From: Gnetum montanum
Lineage: Eukaryota; Streptophyta; Gnetopsida; Gnetales; Gnetaceae
Reading direction: 5' to 3'
DNA: 64,000 bases
NCBI GenBank assembly: GCA_015680685.1
Contig: MNCI01017629.1
Location: forward strand, 302,184-366,183
Below the pieces are notes generated by a model, which searched no databases, had not been told where the DNA came from, and saw only the letters and a list, made by a program, of their open reading frames with translations. A program made the position numbers and the translations under genes. Of the stretch, positions 32,330 through 43,809 are shown piece after piece. How positions within the stretch are numbered: position 1 is the first letter of the stretch; every line of letters begins with the position of its first letter.

Positions 32330-33480
32330 ATCATCATAGACCCAAAAGGAAAAGTATTTTAAATGATGTAAGGTCCTTTCCACAACATTTGGAACTTAGT
32401 TCATTTAGGTATGTGTGTGGGGTTCCAGTAAATAACCTTATCTCCTAGTTGAAGTTTGACTTTTCTAATTCTAAGGTCATGGCACTTTTTCTTGAATGCC
32501 TTATGTAACTCATTAGAAAAGAGGGTGACCAATCAATTCTCATCTAGCAAGTTGAGATTCATCAATCTTTCCTTTTGTGCTAGACTCAAGTCTAGGTTAA
32601 GGTCATAAGCTATTGAAAGTGTACGGAGCTTGAATTGAATAGGTAGTATTGGTAGTTTTCTATACACTAGCTCATAGGGAGATTAGCCTATAGGAAGTTT
32701 TCATGTTGAGCAATAGGCCCAAAGGGCATCGTTGAGTTTTATGCTCTAGTCTTTCCTATATTTGCTAATAGTTCTTGTTAATATCTATGTAATTTCCCTA
32801 TTGGTAACCTCAGCTTAACCATTGGCTTGGGGGTGGTAGGGTTTTGTGAGTTTATGTTCAACCTCCAAGCATTGCATAAGCTTCTGAAAAGTAGCACCTA
32901 TAAAGTGAGTTCCATTATCAGAAATTAATGCACATGGCATACCAAACTTACTTACAACATTTTTTTGTATGAATTGAGCAATAGTAGAAAAAATGTACAG
33001 TTGGTGATGATCATTGCTTCTACTCAATTCGTAAAATAGTCAATAGCGACTATGATGTACACCTTTTTATTTGACATGGGTGTGATGGGACCCATGAAAT
33101 CAATACCTTAGATGTCAAAGGGTTCTAGTGATTAAATCCATTGTTAAGGTTCCTCTATTTGAGTAGTCATTCCACCATCGTGTTGGCAACGTTCACAAAA
33201 GTGGACATATTGGTGAGCATCCTTGAAGATTGTTGGCCAATAGTAACTTGCCATGAAGATTTTAATGATCATGCATCTCTTAGCATAGTGGCCTCCATAA
33301 GGACCCTCATGAGCATCATAAAGAATGTGCAAGTCGTCAACATCAGGGACACACTATCAAACCAGGCCATTGGTGCACACCTTGTAGAGGTGTTTGTTGA
33401 TCTCCATGAAGCATTTTACTTGGTGAAGAAACTATTGTTTCTTCTAGTAATCCAACCCTTGTAGCATCTCCTAAGTAAGA
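32330..33480 (-). pseudogene. A1 integrase relic
   Basis: On the minus strand from about 33,480. The zinc-binding part 33,144-33,332 reads EGPYGGHYAKR, ASYYWPTIFKDAHQYVHF and CERCQHDGG, so the His pair and Cys pair are mostly present. The core has GIDFMGPI (first Asp, about 33,090), ALISDNGTHFIGATFQKL (second Asp, about 32,915) and TKPYHPQANG (about 32,820). The C-terminal part is frame-shifted to about 32,330. YYWPTIFKDA and the ISDNGTHF region are of Athila type. Several stops interrupt it. Confidence 0.88.
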
Positions 33481-33599
33481 AGATAGGTAAGAATTCCATC
33501 ATACCATTTAGGTTCAATGGGAAATTATTCAGTTATAGCCCTGGAAAAGAGGAGTTTGTTAGGAAACATATCAGATAGTCAGGGCTCCTTCTCTTTATT

Positions 33600-34100
33600 A
33601 TCCCATTGCAACTGAGACAAGTGGTTGGCGATCACATTCTCAGTATCCTTTTGATCTACCATGGTCCGATTGAGTTCCGTAAGATCACCAACCACCATAT
33701 GATATGAAGGCTCACTGTTGGCTTGTTCATCAAGAAGCGAATGGCACTATGATATGTATGCACAAACACTTTCTATCCAAGCACATAGTTCCTAAACTTC
33801 TCTAGAGAAAAACTCACTATCATCAATTCTTTTTCTCTAGTGGTGAAGTTTAGTTGTACTCCCACAATGCTTTGGCTAGTGCAATGGATGTAATATGGAT
33901 GTTTCTTATCATCCATTTGCATAAGCACAACTCCCAATGCATACTTTGATGCATCTATCATAACTTGAAATGGTCTAAACCAATTAGGTGCTTATAGAAT
34001 TAGAGTTTCTACAAGTTTCTTCTTTAGTTGTTGGAATGATTTTTCACAATCATTGGTCTAAAAAAATGAAACATCCTTCTTTATTAGCTCAACCAATGAT
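33600..34100 (-). pseudogene. A1 RNase H relic
   Basis: Follows reverse transcriptase. 33,773-33,961 is open: MIDASKYALGVVLMQMDDKK with the first catalytic Asp, TTREKELMIVSFSLEKFRNY with the Glu, then VFVHTYHSAIRFL where the family's Asp (TDH) is replaced by Tyr. The tail NVIANHLSQL is near 33,640. The FRNYVLG segment is characteristic of Athila-type RNase H. Confidence 0.85.
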
Positions 34101-34960
34101 TTTCTAATCTTAGAGAAATTCTTAATGAATCATCGGTACTAGCCAATGTGTCCAATGAATGATCAAACATCTATGATGATTTTTGGTTTGTGGATTATTC
34201 CATAGATGACCCTTATTTTTTCAAGGTCTACCTTAATTCCTACTTGTGATATTTTGTGCCCTAATACAATGCATTCCTAGATCGTCATATGACTATTTTT
34301 CCAGTTGAGCTACAGATTTGTTTCAACACATCATTTTAGCACTTGCTTAAGGTAGTCTAGGGCTTGCTCAAATGTAGCTTCATAGGTGGAGAAGTCATCC
34401 ATGAAGACTTCCAAACCACTACCAATTTGCTATTGAAAAATGCTTAGGACTAGGTGTTGGAAAGTAGCAAGGGCATTACACAAACCAAATGGCATCTTAC
34501 GATATGCAAAAGTTGCCTAGGAACTCATTAATGTTGTCTTGGCCTAGCCCTCTAGTGCAATATGAATTTCGTTATAGCTACTATAACCATCCAGAAACCT
34601 ATAGTATTAATGCCCAAATATTGTGTCTAACACCTAATCAATAAATGGCAATGGAAAATGTTCTTTGAATGTTTCCTTGTTTAGAAACTAAACATCGATG
34701 CAAACCCATCACTTTCCATCTTTCCTTGGCACAATCATGAGTAGACTAATCCACGCGCTATCCATAATGGAAATAATGAACCCTTCCTTGAGGAGTTATT
34801 TAATTTCCTCCTTGACAATCTGCTTCAATTTAAGGTTCAATCACCTCTATGACTGCCTCTTTGGTTTCATAGTCGGGTTGATGTATATGCAATGCTAGCA
34901 TATCGTAGGATCAATTCTTATGAGTTCAGGATATGACCAAGAAAATGCTACTGACCATTT
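34100..34960 (-). pseudogene. A1 reverse transcriptase relic
   Basis: Reads on the minus strand from about 34,960: SYPELIRIDPTICWHYM, then LLKEGFI, IVPRKDGK, FLDGYSSYNEIHIAL (palm A, Asp present), RKMPFGLCNALATFQHL, FMDDFSTYEATFEQALDYL (active site at 34,384-34,410, intact FMDD) and ECIVLGHKISQVGIKVDL. About ten stops are scattered through it. FMDDFS rather than YVDD assigns it to Athila. A2 has the same order at 45,556-46,460. Confidence 0.88.
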
Positions 34961-35419
34961 TTGAATTACATTCAACAACATATTTTTTTGTTCTAGAGTA
35001 AGATTTGCATTAATTATGATTGGCTTCCCATTTTTTAAGAACACATATTTCATGCTAGATGGTGGAGTTTTTTTTTCAAGGGGCTCTTACTTGAAATGTT
35101 TAGGAACTTCTAACTCTACCTAGTAGGTATCATCATTTGCATCATCGAAGAGTTGGTGATGAACTTTCTCTAGTTCATCCATGCCTACAACATATGTGCA
35201 TGTGAGGCTCTTAGTTGGTTCCATGCAAACTATGCTACTTTTAGGATTAGTGATAAACCATTGGGTGCCCTATTATTTTATGGTTGTTGCATATAAACAC
35301 CTTTGAATTTCTACTTCTGGTGCACACTACTTGCATGTTAAGATGGATGCTCATTTTATTGACCAGAGTTTTTGCATACAATTGCACCCTGTATTGCTAT
35401 ACGCAATAAATGGAACTCT

Positions 35420-35830
35420 CTAATTCTTGATATTCCCAAATGCATTTTTTTTAGATATTTTAAAGGAAAGATCTCTAATGCCCATTTTTGGATTAATGCT
35501 GCTTAGCCATGCCCTTCTCATGATGATTGGGAAGTCTCCTTTGCAATTTTCTACCTTAATCACTAAGAAATTAGTAGGATAGGACCACTTAGAGACGGTG
35601 ATCACAATGTCTTCTACCAATCCCAATGGAATAGTGATGGACTAGTCTACCAATTCTAATTTGATATTTCTCTTCTTAAGAAGAGGTAGGTTTCATGCTG
35701 TATACATTTCATAAGAAAGCAAGTTGACACCAGAACCTAAATCTAGAAGAGCTTTGCATGGTTCATTCCCAACATTTTGTAAATAAATTAGAGGAATTCT
35801 AGGATCAACTAATTTCCTCGGAAGCTTACT
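35420..35830 (-). pseudogene. A1 protease relic
   Basis: Aspartic protease of an Athila-type element on the minus strand. The active-site region CKALLDLGSGVNLLS (about 35,720-35,765) has Asp-Leu-Gly, a usual variant in Athila. Then GLVEDIVITVSKWSYPTNFL and DFPIIMRRAWLSSINPKMGI, where the family has a GRPFL-like block that is changed to RRAWL here. The preceding frame comes from gag. 34,960-35,420 is the protease-RT linker with scattered stops. Confidence 0.85.
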
Positions 35831-35949
35831 AGCCCAAATCCAATCAGATACAACATGAGTGAGCATGATAGAGAAAGATGGAGAAATAAGGCTTCCAACT
35901 GCAAGTGTATGTGAGGGTTTAGGAAAACTGTGGGATTAAAAGAAAGGCC

Positions 35950-38310
35950 TTTTCTTTGATCAAGTGTTTGAACCACTCAGTTAATGAACCAATTTTTGAT
36001 TAATGGACCTAGTAGCATTACATTGTTGTGGTTGAGCTACGAGTTCATCTTGCATAGATGGAGTAAGTGGTAGCTATATTGAGGATGGAGGAAGATGTGC
36101 AAGAATAGGAAGAGGATAGGGGTAAAAGGTAGTATTCCTTCTTGCATGTGGAGAATGGGTTCGATAATAAACAAAAACGTGGTAGTGAGATTGGAATGTA
36201 GAAATGTGATTAGAAGAGTCATGTGGAGATAGGTTGCTGAATGTAATATCCATATGGATCAGGTTATCTATAAGGGTATAGTTGCCTTGGTGGTGCCAAT
36301 GTCCATGACTATGGTTGTGGCCATTGTTGATACTACTTATATGGTTGTAGTGGAGTTCCGCTTGGATAATACTATCATGGCTAGTGGAACTACCTAGAAT
36401 TGCCTTGAGGATAAGGTAATCTTCTCGGTGTTTGCCTTTGTGCTAGTCATGGATTCAAAACATACACCCCAAAATCTTGTAAGTGCAACACTATGGAGTA
36501 ACATCCCTTAGGATATTCATAATGGAAGATTTCACACCCATCATCATCATTTGATTTGCTTTCTACAAATTTCTCTATTACAACGATCTTGCCCTTACCT
36601 CTTTGATAAGCTTGTTTAGAGTTCCTTATGCCTCTTGAGCCCATGATCACTACCTTGTTCTTTGGAATCTTCAACAATTTTTAGGACATCTTGAAATCTA
36701 CTATTCATGGAGTCCCATAACTAATCAACCTTGGCCATAATTTTAGAATGAAATTTTTGAAGTGGCAAGGTTTTTCTATTCACCACTTCATCAAGTACTG
36801 ATTCTTCCTCACTGTCATAGAATTGAACCTCCCTCTTGTGAATGGAAAGATTGCAATTATACTCCTCTACACTTTCTTACTTCTTCAACTCTCCTTATTC
36901 TTTAACTACCTACTCAATCAATATTTGTACCTGACAAACACTTAATTCTGCCAGTTTCCCTTAGGCATAGACACCAAGGGCTCTCCTCATTTCAAATCAA
37001 AGCTCATCTACAATGTGGCAAATTTGGTCTAATTGAGAGTAATAATGGCTAGGACATCTATGCATTAAGGAATACTACTGACCAATGGCAACATTCAAGG
37101 GTTCATGTGTCCCTTGTTTCCATCCTTGGATCTACCTCCTCAATTTGGACACTCGAGAGTACATTTGATATTTGTCATTGAAAAATTTAAGCATTGTACT
37201 CCATCATTTGATAAATTCTAGTTCAAAGGACTGGTACCACTTCTTTGCTTCTTTAATGAGTATCCCTGGAAACAACTTAATTTTTTGCCACTCATTCTCT
37301 ATATTTTGCAAGGCACATGCATCTTGAAATGCTTGGAAATGGTTTTTCAAATCTACATTATATGCCCCTTTGAACCTAGGAATATTTTTCATGTATAGTC
37401 TTTTGATTTGACTATCCTTAATGTGCCTTGTAGGGATTCTCACTACCTCTGCAATGCTTAGCATACTCCAGGTAACAAGAAAAGGCTCATCAAGGTTATG
37501 ATTCTAGTGCCTACAATGTCCTCTACTACCCCTTCATTCATGATGGTGGATCTCTCTTGAACTATCATGCCCCTAGTCTTGACTTGCTCGATGGTCCCTT
37601 CGATCATTGTAGTCCCATCAGTCACCTCCATCATAATCACATCCCTTACAATTACAATCAGAGCTAGAAGAAGAACATGATGATGATAAAGCTGAAAAGG
37701 AAGAAGGACTAGCACCATCATGGTGATCACGATCTTGTTTCTTATATTCATCCTTGCCTTGAATCTCCTTCTTGGATCCACCTTTTTCATTAAATTCATT
37801 CTTACTAGAAAGAGGATTATGGATCATGGACTACAGCTTCTAGTTTTGACCTCCTTCACTGAAGTCAAAAAGAGGAATTTCACTTAATGGAAAACCCCCA
37901 AAGAAGGGTTCTCTACCATCTTTTTAGTATAGCAGGAATGGGAGATCATTAAACCCTTTTACCTTTGTAGATTTATAGCATTTTTCTAGTTGGTGATCCC
38001 TAAAACATTGTGCCTTGGTGGGATGATAATCCCTGGCATCACTATCCTACAAAATGTACTCAACATGAAGTCCCTGGAGATCCATATGGATAAGCATTTG
38101 TTGTAGCATCACAACAACAGATCAATCTAACAACAACACAATGTTGCCCTTCATGTTACACCATCGCAGTTGTTCATCCTAGTGTAGGATGAAGGTGAAA
38201 TTGGATACATACTTATCAGGATGAGCATATACTACTTGATATTGTTGGGGCATCTACTGATGTACTCTATCAAACTTGGGCAGAGAATCACTCCCATGAG
38301 AAGAAGACAT
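35950..38310 (-). pseudogene. A1 gag relic
   Basis: Read on the minus strand from an ATG at 38,310 (MSSSHGSDSLPKFDRVHQ), 160 bp inside the PBS. A Ser/Cys/Asp-rich segment lies at 37,618-37,830. The capsid core at 37,204-37,464 has VRIPTRHIKDSQIKRLYM, PRFKGAYNVDLKNHFQAF and EAKKWYQSFELEFIK. A remnant zinc knuckle CEIFHYEYPKGC (about 36,510-36,545) has its second Cys and His replaced. A Pro/His/Leu-rich tail runs to about 35,950. Frames shift several times. The same segments occur in A2. Confidence 0.82.
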
Positions 38311-38450
38311 CTTATGTTATAAAATAAAAATGTAGTGTGCGTTTAGAAATTGTTGTAGTTATTTCAAAGTCTAATATGACTCTAGGGTTTGTTCCAAAGA
38401 TTTGAATACTTTTTTCACTAGTCCTAGATAGTGCATGTAACAACTAAAAG

Positions 38451-38470
38451 GTCTCCAACAATGGTGCTAA
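38451..38470 (-). other. A1 primer-binding site (tRNA-Asp type, CpG-decayed)
   Basis: Sense strand just inside the 5' LTR: TTAGCACCATTGTTGGAGAC. It matches the Athila PBS complementary to tRNA-Asp (TGGCGCCGTTGCCGGGGA core) if each CpG has become TpG or CpA. It confirms the direction of the element. Confidence 0.75.
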
Positions 38471-39291
38471 TGATGAGCGGCGAGGTACCCCTACACATAA
38501 CCATACAAATCACAAGCATTCACACATGATTTGGTTGAACTCTACAAACCTTAAGCTCTTAAGTACACTAGTTCTAAGATGTGAAATCTAATCAGAATGA
38601 TCGTTGTCTTCTTTGTTCCACTCATGAGGTACAAGTATATGGTTAAGTGCAACTAAGGTATATGATTTTTATTAGGTTGTATTTTATAAGTTTAATCACC
38701 TAAAACAAGAATGAAAGGTAGAGGAATTTAATATCTAATTAATATACTATTTAGCTAGCCTAACACAAGTACCAATTCCTACTCTCAACACACATCCTAA
38801 TTGATCTAGCACTACTTGGTTACCAAACGTTAAGCATCTTTGGGTTACCAAGTGCTACATGTATACTTGAAGTGGTTATGCTTGTGTTCATTAACAACTA
38901 GAAATTAATTACTTCACTAAAGTGCATGAATATTAAATGCATCAACAAAACATTAATCTATTCTCACTACTACAAGGATGATCAAAAGGGCTCATCTTTA
39001 TTTCTGCCACATTACTATGCTTAAGTACATCAGTGTTTACGCAAAGATTCGTACACACTCTAACTCCTACTATAGGCACTTAGAAAATATTCTAACTCTA
39101 GAGAAAATAAACTACAAGAGCTTTGCTATACTATGAAAAAAACTATATGAAAATCATGAGCCCAAGTGCTATATTTATAGGCTAGCATATACCCCATGAT
39201 ATAGGATATTCAACATTGCATCTTGGGGTCTAATATTGGGCATCTGATATCAAGGCTCCAATATCAGAGTAGATCAAAACTTGATTCATCA
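38471..39291 (-). mobile_element. A1 5' LTR (821 bp)
   Basis: Starts TGATGAGCGG and ends TTGATTCATCA on the plus strand, next to PBS on the left and target copy ATAAT on the right. A TATA box CTATAAATAT lies on the minus strand at 39,171-39,180. The U3 part 39,185-39,291 carries GATAT/ATATC palindromes. It is homologous throughout to 9,306-10,128. Confidence 0.92.
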
Positions 39292-39296
39292 ATAAT
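39292..39296. repeat. Right target-site duplication of A1 (ATAAT)
   Basis: Exact copy of 9,301-9,305. Confidence 0.9.
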
Positions 39297-39829
39297 GATT
39301 CATGATGTTGATTATTTTAAGAAGGAAAGTAATGAATAATAACATAATAAGAAAGAAAAACTTAGTACAAAATTTTCATATGAGGAATCGTGTCTAATGA
39401 TAAAACATCAACAAATTAAGAATCGAAAGTAATTTAAATTGAGAATTGAAAATAGTGTATGTTTAAAGTAAACAAAGTAAAATACAATTTTAAAATGTAA
39501 CATAAAATAGATTCTAAGGGCTGAACAGTAAATAAAGATAATCAAGTAATATAATATAAAAGATAACATTAAATTAAAATAGATTCTAAGATTAAACAAA
39601 GATAATTACAAAATATCTAGAGAGGATAACATTAAAATAAATATAATGAAGGTACAATAATTTAAATGCAATGGAAATAAAGAATTCTAATGCAAACAAG
39701 TATCTAGTTTTCTCTAAACCATGTTTATATGAAAACTAATATAGTTTGAATGCAAAAAAGTTCAAAATAATAACTAAAATGCACTCTTCTCACAAAAATA
39801 GTTATCAAAGCAAAGAAGAAAAAGTTGAA
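39297..39829. other. AT-rich spacer
   Basis: A-rich sequence between the two Athila copies with no recognised gene or repeat boundary. Confidence 0.4.
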
Positions 39830-40385
39830 GGAAAACCCCTTCGCTCAACATTGAGCTTCCCATTTCATCTGTTAAATGTATCGTTGCTTGCACTAACTTG
39901 TTTACCTCTACCTCTAGAAGATACACCTCCTTTCACAAGTCTGAGTGTTTGGCCTTTTTCTCCTCTAGAAGCTACTACTAAAACTCTTGATTGAGATATA
40001 AATCAACATTAATTTCCTCTTATTTTGTTTATAGTGACTAAAATTGTTCTATGAATGAGGCAAAGGGAACAATGATAATTGAGAAATAGACTCTAATTTT
40101 GGAGGAAGTTTAGGCATTATGAAAATACTTTCTTCTTTTTCTCCAAATATAGGTCTTACATAAGATAAGAATGAGGCTTTCAAATTTGGAAAATTAAAGT
40201 CTGGAAGTTTAGTAAGATCTTAGTATTTCTCTAGCCCTCTCTCCCATTCACAACCTTCCACTAATGCCAAACCCCCATTTTTTATGTCTATATCTTCCAT
40301 AAATGTTCTTGTTGTTAGGTCCAACATGCATTTAGACTCATTATTCAATACTTAATTTTCATGTCCAAGTTGTGGATCAAAAATA
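39830..40385 (-). pseudogene. Unidentified coding relic between A1 and A2
   Basis: On the minus strand, from about 40,385, one frame of about 110 codons has only two stops and balanced composition: FDPQLGHEN, MLDLTTRTFMEDIDIKNGG, VEGCEWERGLEKY, LPDFNFPNLKASFLSYVRPI, FGEKEESIFIMPKLPPKLES and a stop near 40,059. Further on (39,830-39,990) another frame gives a coiled-coil-like stretch LLEEKKAKHSDL and KEVYLLEVEVNKLVQ. The intervening 70 bp is AT-rich and could be an intron. I do not recognise the protein. It could be host-derived or come from another transposon. Confidence 0.4.
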
Positions 40386-40597
40386 AAAAGAAGATATGAA
40401 TGTAAAAAATCAAAACTCAAAGTAATTGAAGGCCATGTCTACATATCAAAATATATCAAATGAAATTGAAGACTTAAGAGAATACATATCAAAATATATA
40501 AAATGCTAAAATCAAAGATCAAGAAAATACAAAGTTCAAAAGCAAAGCTTAAGAGAAGACAAATTATAAATGTTGTAACATAGGGACAAAAGCCATG

Positions 40598-40602
40598 TAA
40601 TT
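40598..40602. repeat. Left target-site copy of A2 (TAATT)
   Basis: TAATT precedes the A2 LTR; TAGTT follows it at 49,888-49,892, with one mismatch. Confidence 0.65.
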
Positions 40603-41485
40603 TGATGAGCAGTGAGGTACCCCTACACTCAACCATATGAATCACAAGAATTCATGCATGATCCAGTCGAATTCAATAGACCTTAAGTTCCTAAGTACAC
40701 TGGTTCCAAGACATGAAATCTAATCCTAATGATCATTGTCTTCTTAGCTACACTTGTGGAACCTAATTATATGGTTAAGTGTAATTGAGGCACATGGTTT
40801 TGATTATTTTATATTTTATTCATCTACGATTAACAACAAGTTAAAAATAAATTTATTAACCACTTTAACTAATCTAATTACTAATTAATAACTAACTATC
40901 CTAACATAATCATTCGGTCCCACTTTCCATGCACATCCTAAACACGTATAACATTGTTGAGTTACAAAACATTAAGTGTTGCTGGGATTACCAATCATCA
41001 TACACATGCTTGAAGCGATCGTACTTATGTGCTTAATTAACTACTATTTAATCTAGCTAGATTACTTTAGCTTAATTACTTGGCAATATTAAATGAAATT
41101 GCAAAAAACATTACATGCATGAATAATATATTTAACCTAGCCAAGGTGCTGCAAGGTTTGATCATAAAGTTTATTTTATTTTCACACACACTGCCATGCT
41201 TAGGTACAATAGAGCTTAAATAAAGATTCATACACTCAATGACTTCTACTATGGGCACTTTGGAAAATATTCTAACTCTAGAGAAAAGAAGCTGCAAGAG
41301 CTCTACTATGCTATGATAAAAACTATTGTAAACCATGTGCCCAAGTGCTATATTTATAGGCCAACACACACCCCATGATATCGAATATCTGACATTGCTT
41401 CTTGGGCCCCGATATCAGGTATCCAATATTAGGGCTCCGATATTGAATATTCAATATCAAAGCTAGGTTAAATATGGTTCATCAT
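40603..41485 (-). mobile_element. A2 3' LTR (883 bp)
   Basis: TGATGAGCAG ... GGTTCATCA. A TATA box CCTATAAATATAG lies on the minus strand near 41,346-41,360. U3 (41,365-41,485) contains a dense set of GATATC, ATATTC and CGATAT palindromes. Confidence 0.9.
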
Positions 41486-43700
41486 ACCCACATGACTTAA
41501 TGAAAACTCATCCTCGAGTGAACAAAAGGAGGCACAAGTCCCTTAAAAAATATTGGGAAGGTATGGGATTATTGACTGACATGCAAACTGACTTAGATGG
41601 AACAAATAGACTCTAAGTGCCCAAGAATATAGATTTACAATCTTTTACAAAATTGTATGTTCATAATAATAGAATTAATCACCCTAGACAAAACTGACAT
41701 CTAACTCCTCTGGCAACTGAAGAGCAAGGATGAAGATTCAACAATCATGAAGGGTCCTCGTCACATGGTGCTGCTACTTCTTTCTTGGTGAAGATATTCT
41801 TACTTCCAATCCACACTTTCCATTTCAATCACAAAAAAATTGAGACTTATTGTGCAATGTGTAATATATAGCTTTTAAGTACCTTATCTCGTCGATAGTT
41901 ACACTTGGCTAGGTTGTGTTTATGATGGATTGATTCCTTTAATAGTGTTAGGGGGGAGACTAAAAAATAGGGTGAAATGGATATGCAGTCCATTATTAAA
42001 TCCTAAAAATTCTAAACACAATGAAATTCTTGAAGAGGGTTAAAGAATTTACAACAATAAAAACAGGATTTTACTAAAAATGTTGTAAAGATGCACACAA
42101 TTGGAGGTCATTGATGGGGCATGCAAAAGGATTTGATTGTCAAAATGTCTAAGGATAAAGAAATTAACTAACCCAACCAAAAGGTGTGCAAGTGGGTCCT
42201 TCCCAAAGTAGGCACATGCCCTTTGTTGCCCTTGCATAACCTCAAACTAGGGAGTCCATGGGCCCACATGGATGATTAATGGCTATGAAATGTTAAGTAC
42301 GAAAACCTAGAAGAAACTACCTAAGAATTTTGACACATCAAACCAAGACATTGAATAAGAACATGGATAATGGTAATGAGATGAGGCATGGAAAGCATAT
42401 ATGGATGAGAGAGAAAGTGGAATGGAGTTCCCAATTAAGGTCACATGAAGTCCCTTGTGAATTTTATGATTAAATGATGTGATAAAATCCATTCTTACTC
42501 TAGACCAAAATCAACCACATTCAATGACTTCACATTGTCACTATAAGATTGGCCCACCTCCTTGAAACACAAGAGTTTTCCCACAAAATAACTACCAATC
42601 CTTATTTAAGAAGAAAAGAGAATCAAGAAGTGAGAAAGGGCCTTAGCTAAAGGGGACCTTCAGGCATGGGCAACATGTCTTTCTAGTCCCATAACCAATG
42701 CTTGTAGCCTATTTATTTTGTCTAAAGGATGTTATTTAAATTCCCATCATTTTTATTTTTGTTTTTATTTTTATTTTTTATTTTTTAGAATGGGAACCAC
42801 ATCATGCAAAGACTTATTCAACTTCCTATTATTGGTCGACACGGATGGTAAGAAATCCATGAAAACACACATGTACCCAAGTAAGCAAAAGGGCACAAAG
42901 AGTACCAAGTCCCCTTGAAGTCACACCCTATTCAAACCTTTGAATCCTTTTCAAGTTTGAAAACTATCAAAGTCACAAGTTTTTTAAAGTTTTATTAATG
43001 AAAAAGGGACCTCATACTTCCCAAAATAAGGAAAACCATCAAGTTTATGAATGGGTGGATATTGTGGACTCACTACCTATTTCATGAAAAAGAAACCATG
43101 TCCTAATTATTAATAACAAAATTCAAAGCTAGAATCCAGACACCAACAATCAAATAACCAGATAGCACCTGCTAACATCAAACAAACCACAATATACCTA
43201 GTTGGCAATAAGGAATGTTATTATTAAAACACAATAAGAAAATCACACAAAAATAAAGAAAATTATACAATAAATTGTAAAATATTTAAGAAAAATAAAA
43301 TGTACTAATGATGTTGTAAAACAAGAAATTGGAAAAAAAAAATTGAAAAAAATTAATAATGTAAAAAGAAATAGAAAGGTGTAAGATAAAAAGGCGTAAA
43401 ACAAAAATTTGTAAAAATAACAATGTGTAAAACAAAAGAAANCAATAAATTGTAAAATATTTAAGAAAAATAAAATGTACTAATGATGTTGTAAAACAAG
43501 AAATTGGAAAAAAAAAATTGAAAAAAATTAATAATGTAAAAAGAAATAGAAAGGTGTAAGATAAAAAGGCGTAAAACAAAAATTTGTAAAAATAACAATG
43601 TGTAAAACAAAAGAAATGACAAACTAGGGAGCCTCTATAAAGTTAGCATGGATGGCCATCTCCTCCACAACTAAGTTGAAAGGAGTAGATCTAAAATATT
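41486..43700 (-). other. A2 3' region between integrase and LTR
   Basis: Alignable with 30,458-32,200 plus 10,129-10,379 of A1. No confident protein. The part 43,200-43,620 is A-rich with 'gtaaaacaa' repeats and includes the assembly duplication. As in A1, a minus-strand frame beginning M-x-x-M-AIHAN starts near 43,655. Confidence 0.6.
43268..43616. repeat. Exact 174-bp duplication around an N (assembly overlap)
   Basis: 43,268-43,441 and 43,443-43,616 are identical by eye, separated by a single N at 43,442. An unmerged contig overlap is the simplest reading. Confidence 0.9.
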
Positions 43701-43809
43701 GAGTGTGGTTATCCATTTGATGAGGCGTTTGTTGCACTGGCTTGCTTAGGCTCGTGAAAAGGTTTAACTTGTTATGTGTTGACTAGCTACTTCTTGTCTA
43801 GGCTCCCAA

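Larger units (their letters stand above)
9306..39291 (-). mobile_element. A1: Athila-like Ty3/gypsy element, interrupted by B1
   Basis: An element of about 9.9 kb once the 20-kb insertion B1 is removed. Order in its own sense (minus strand): 5' LTR 38,471-39,291, PBS, gag, protease, reverse transcriptase, RNase H, integrase, 3' region, 3' LTR 9,306-10,128. Assignment to the Athila lineage rests on FMDDFS at the reverse-transcriptase active site, the FRNYVLG segment in RNase H, YYWPTIFKDA in integrase and a PBS of Athila type. A perfect 5-bp target duplication (ATAAT) flanks the whole. By-eye LTR divergence is roughly 11-19% depending on the stretch. All coding domains are broken. Confidence 0.92.

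Noticed and set aside
33141-33464. 107-codon plus-strand open frame
   Set aside because: It is the complement of the A1 integrase zinc-binding region; the minus strand carries the recognisable motifs.
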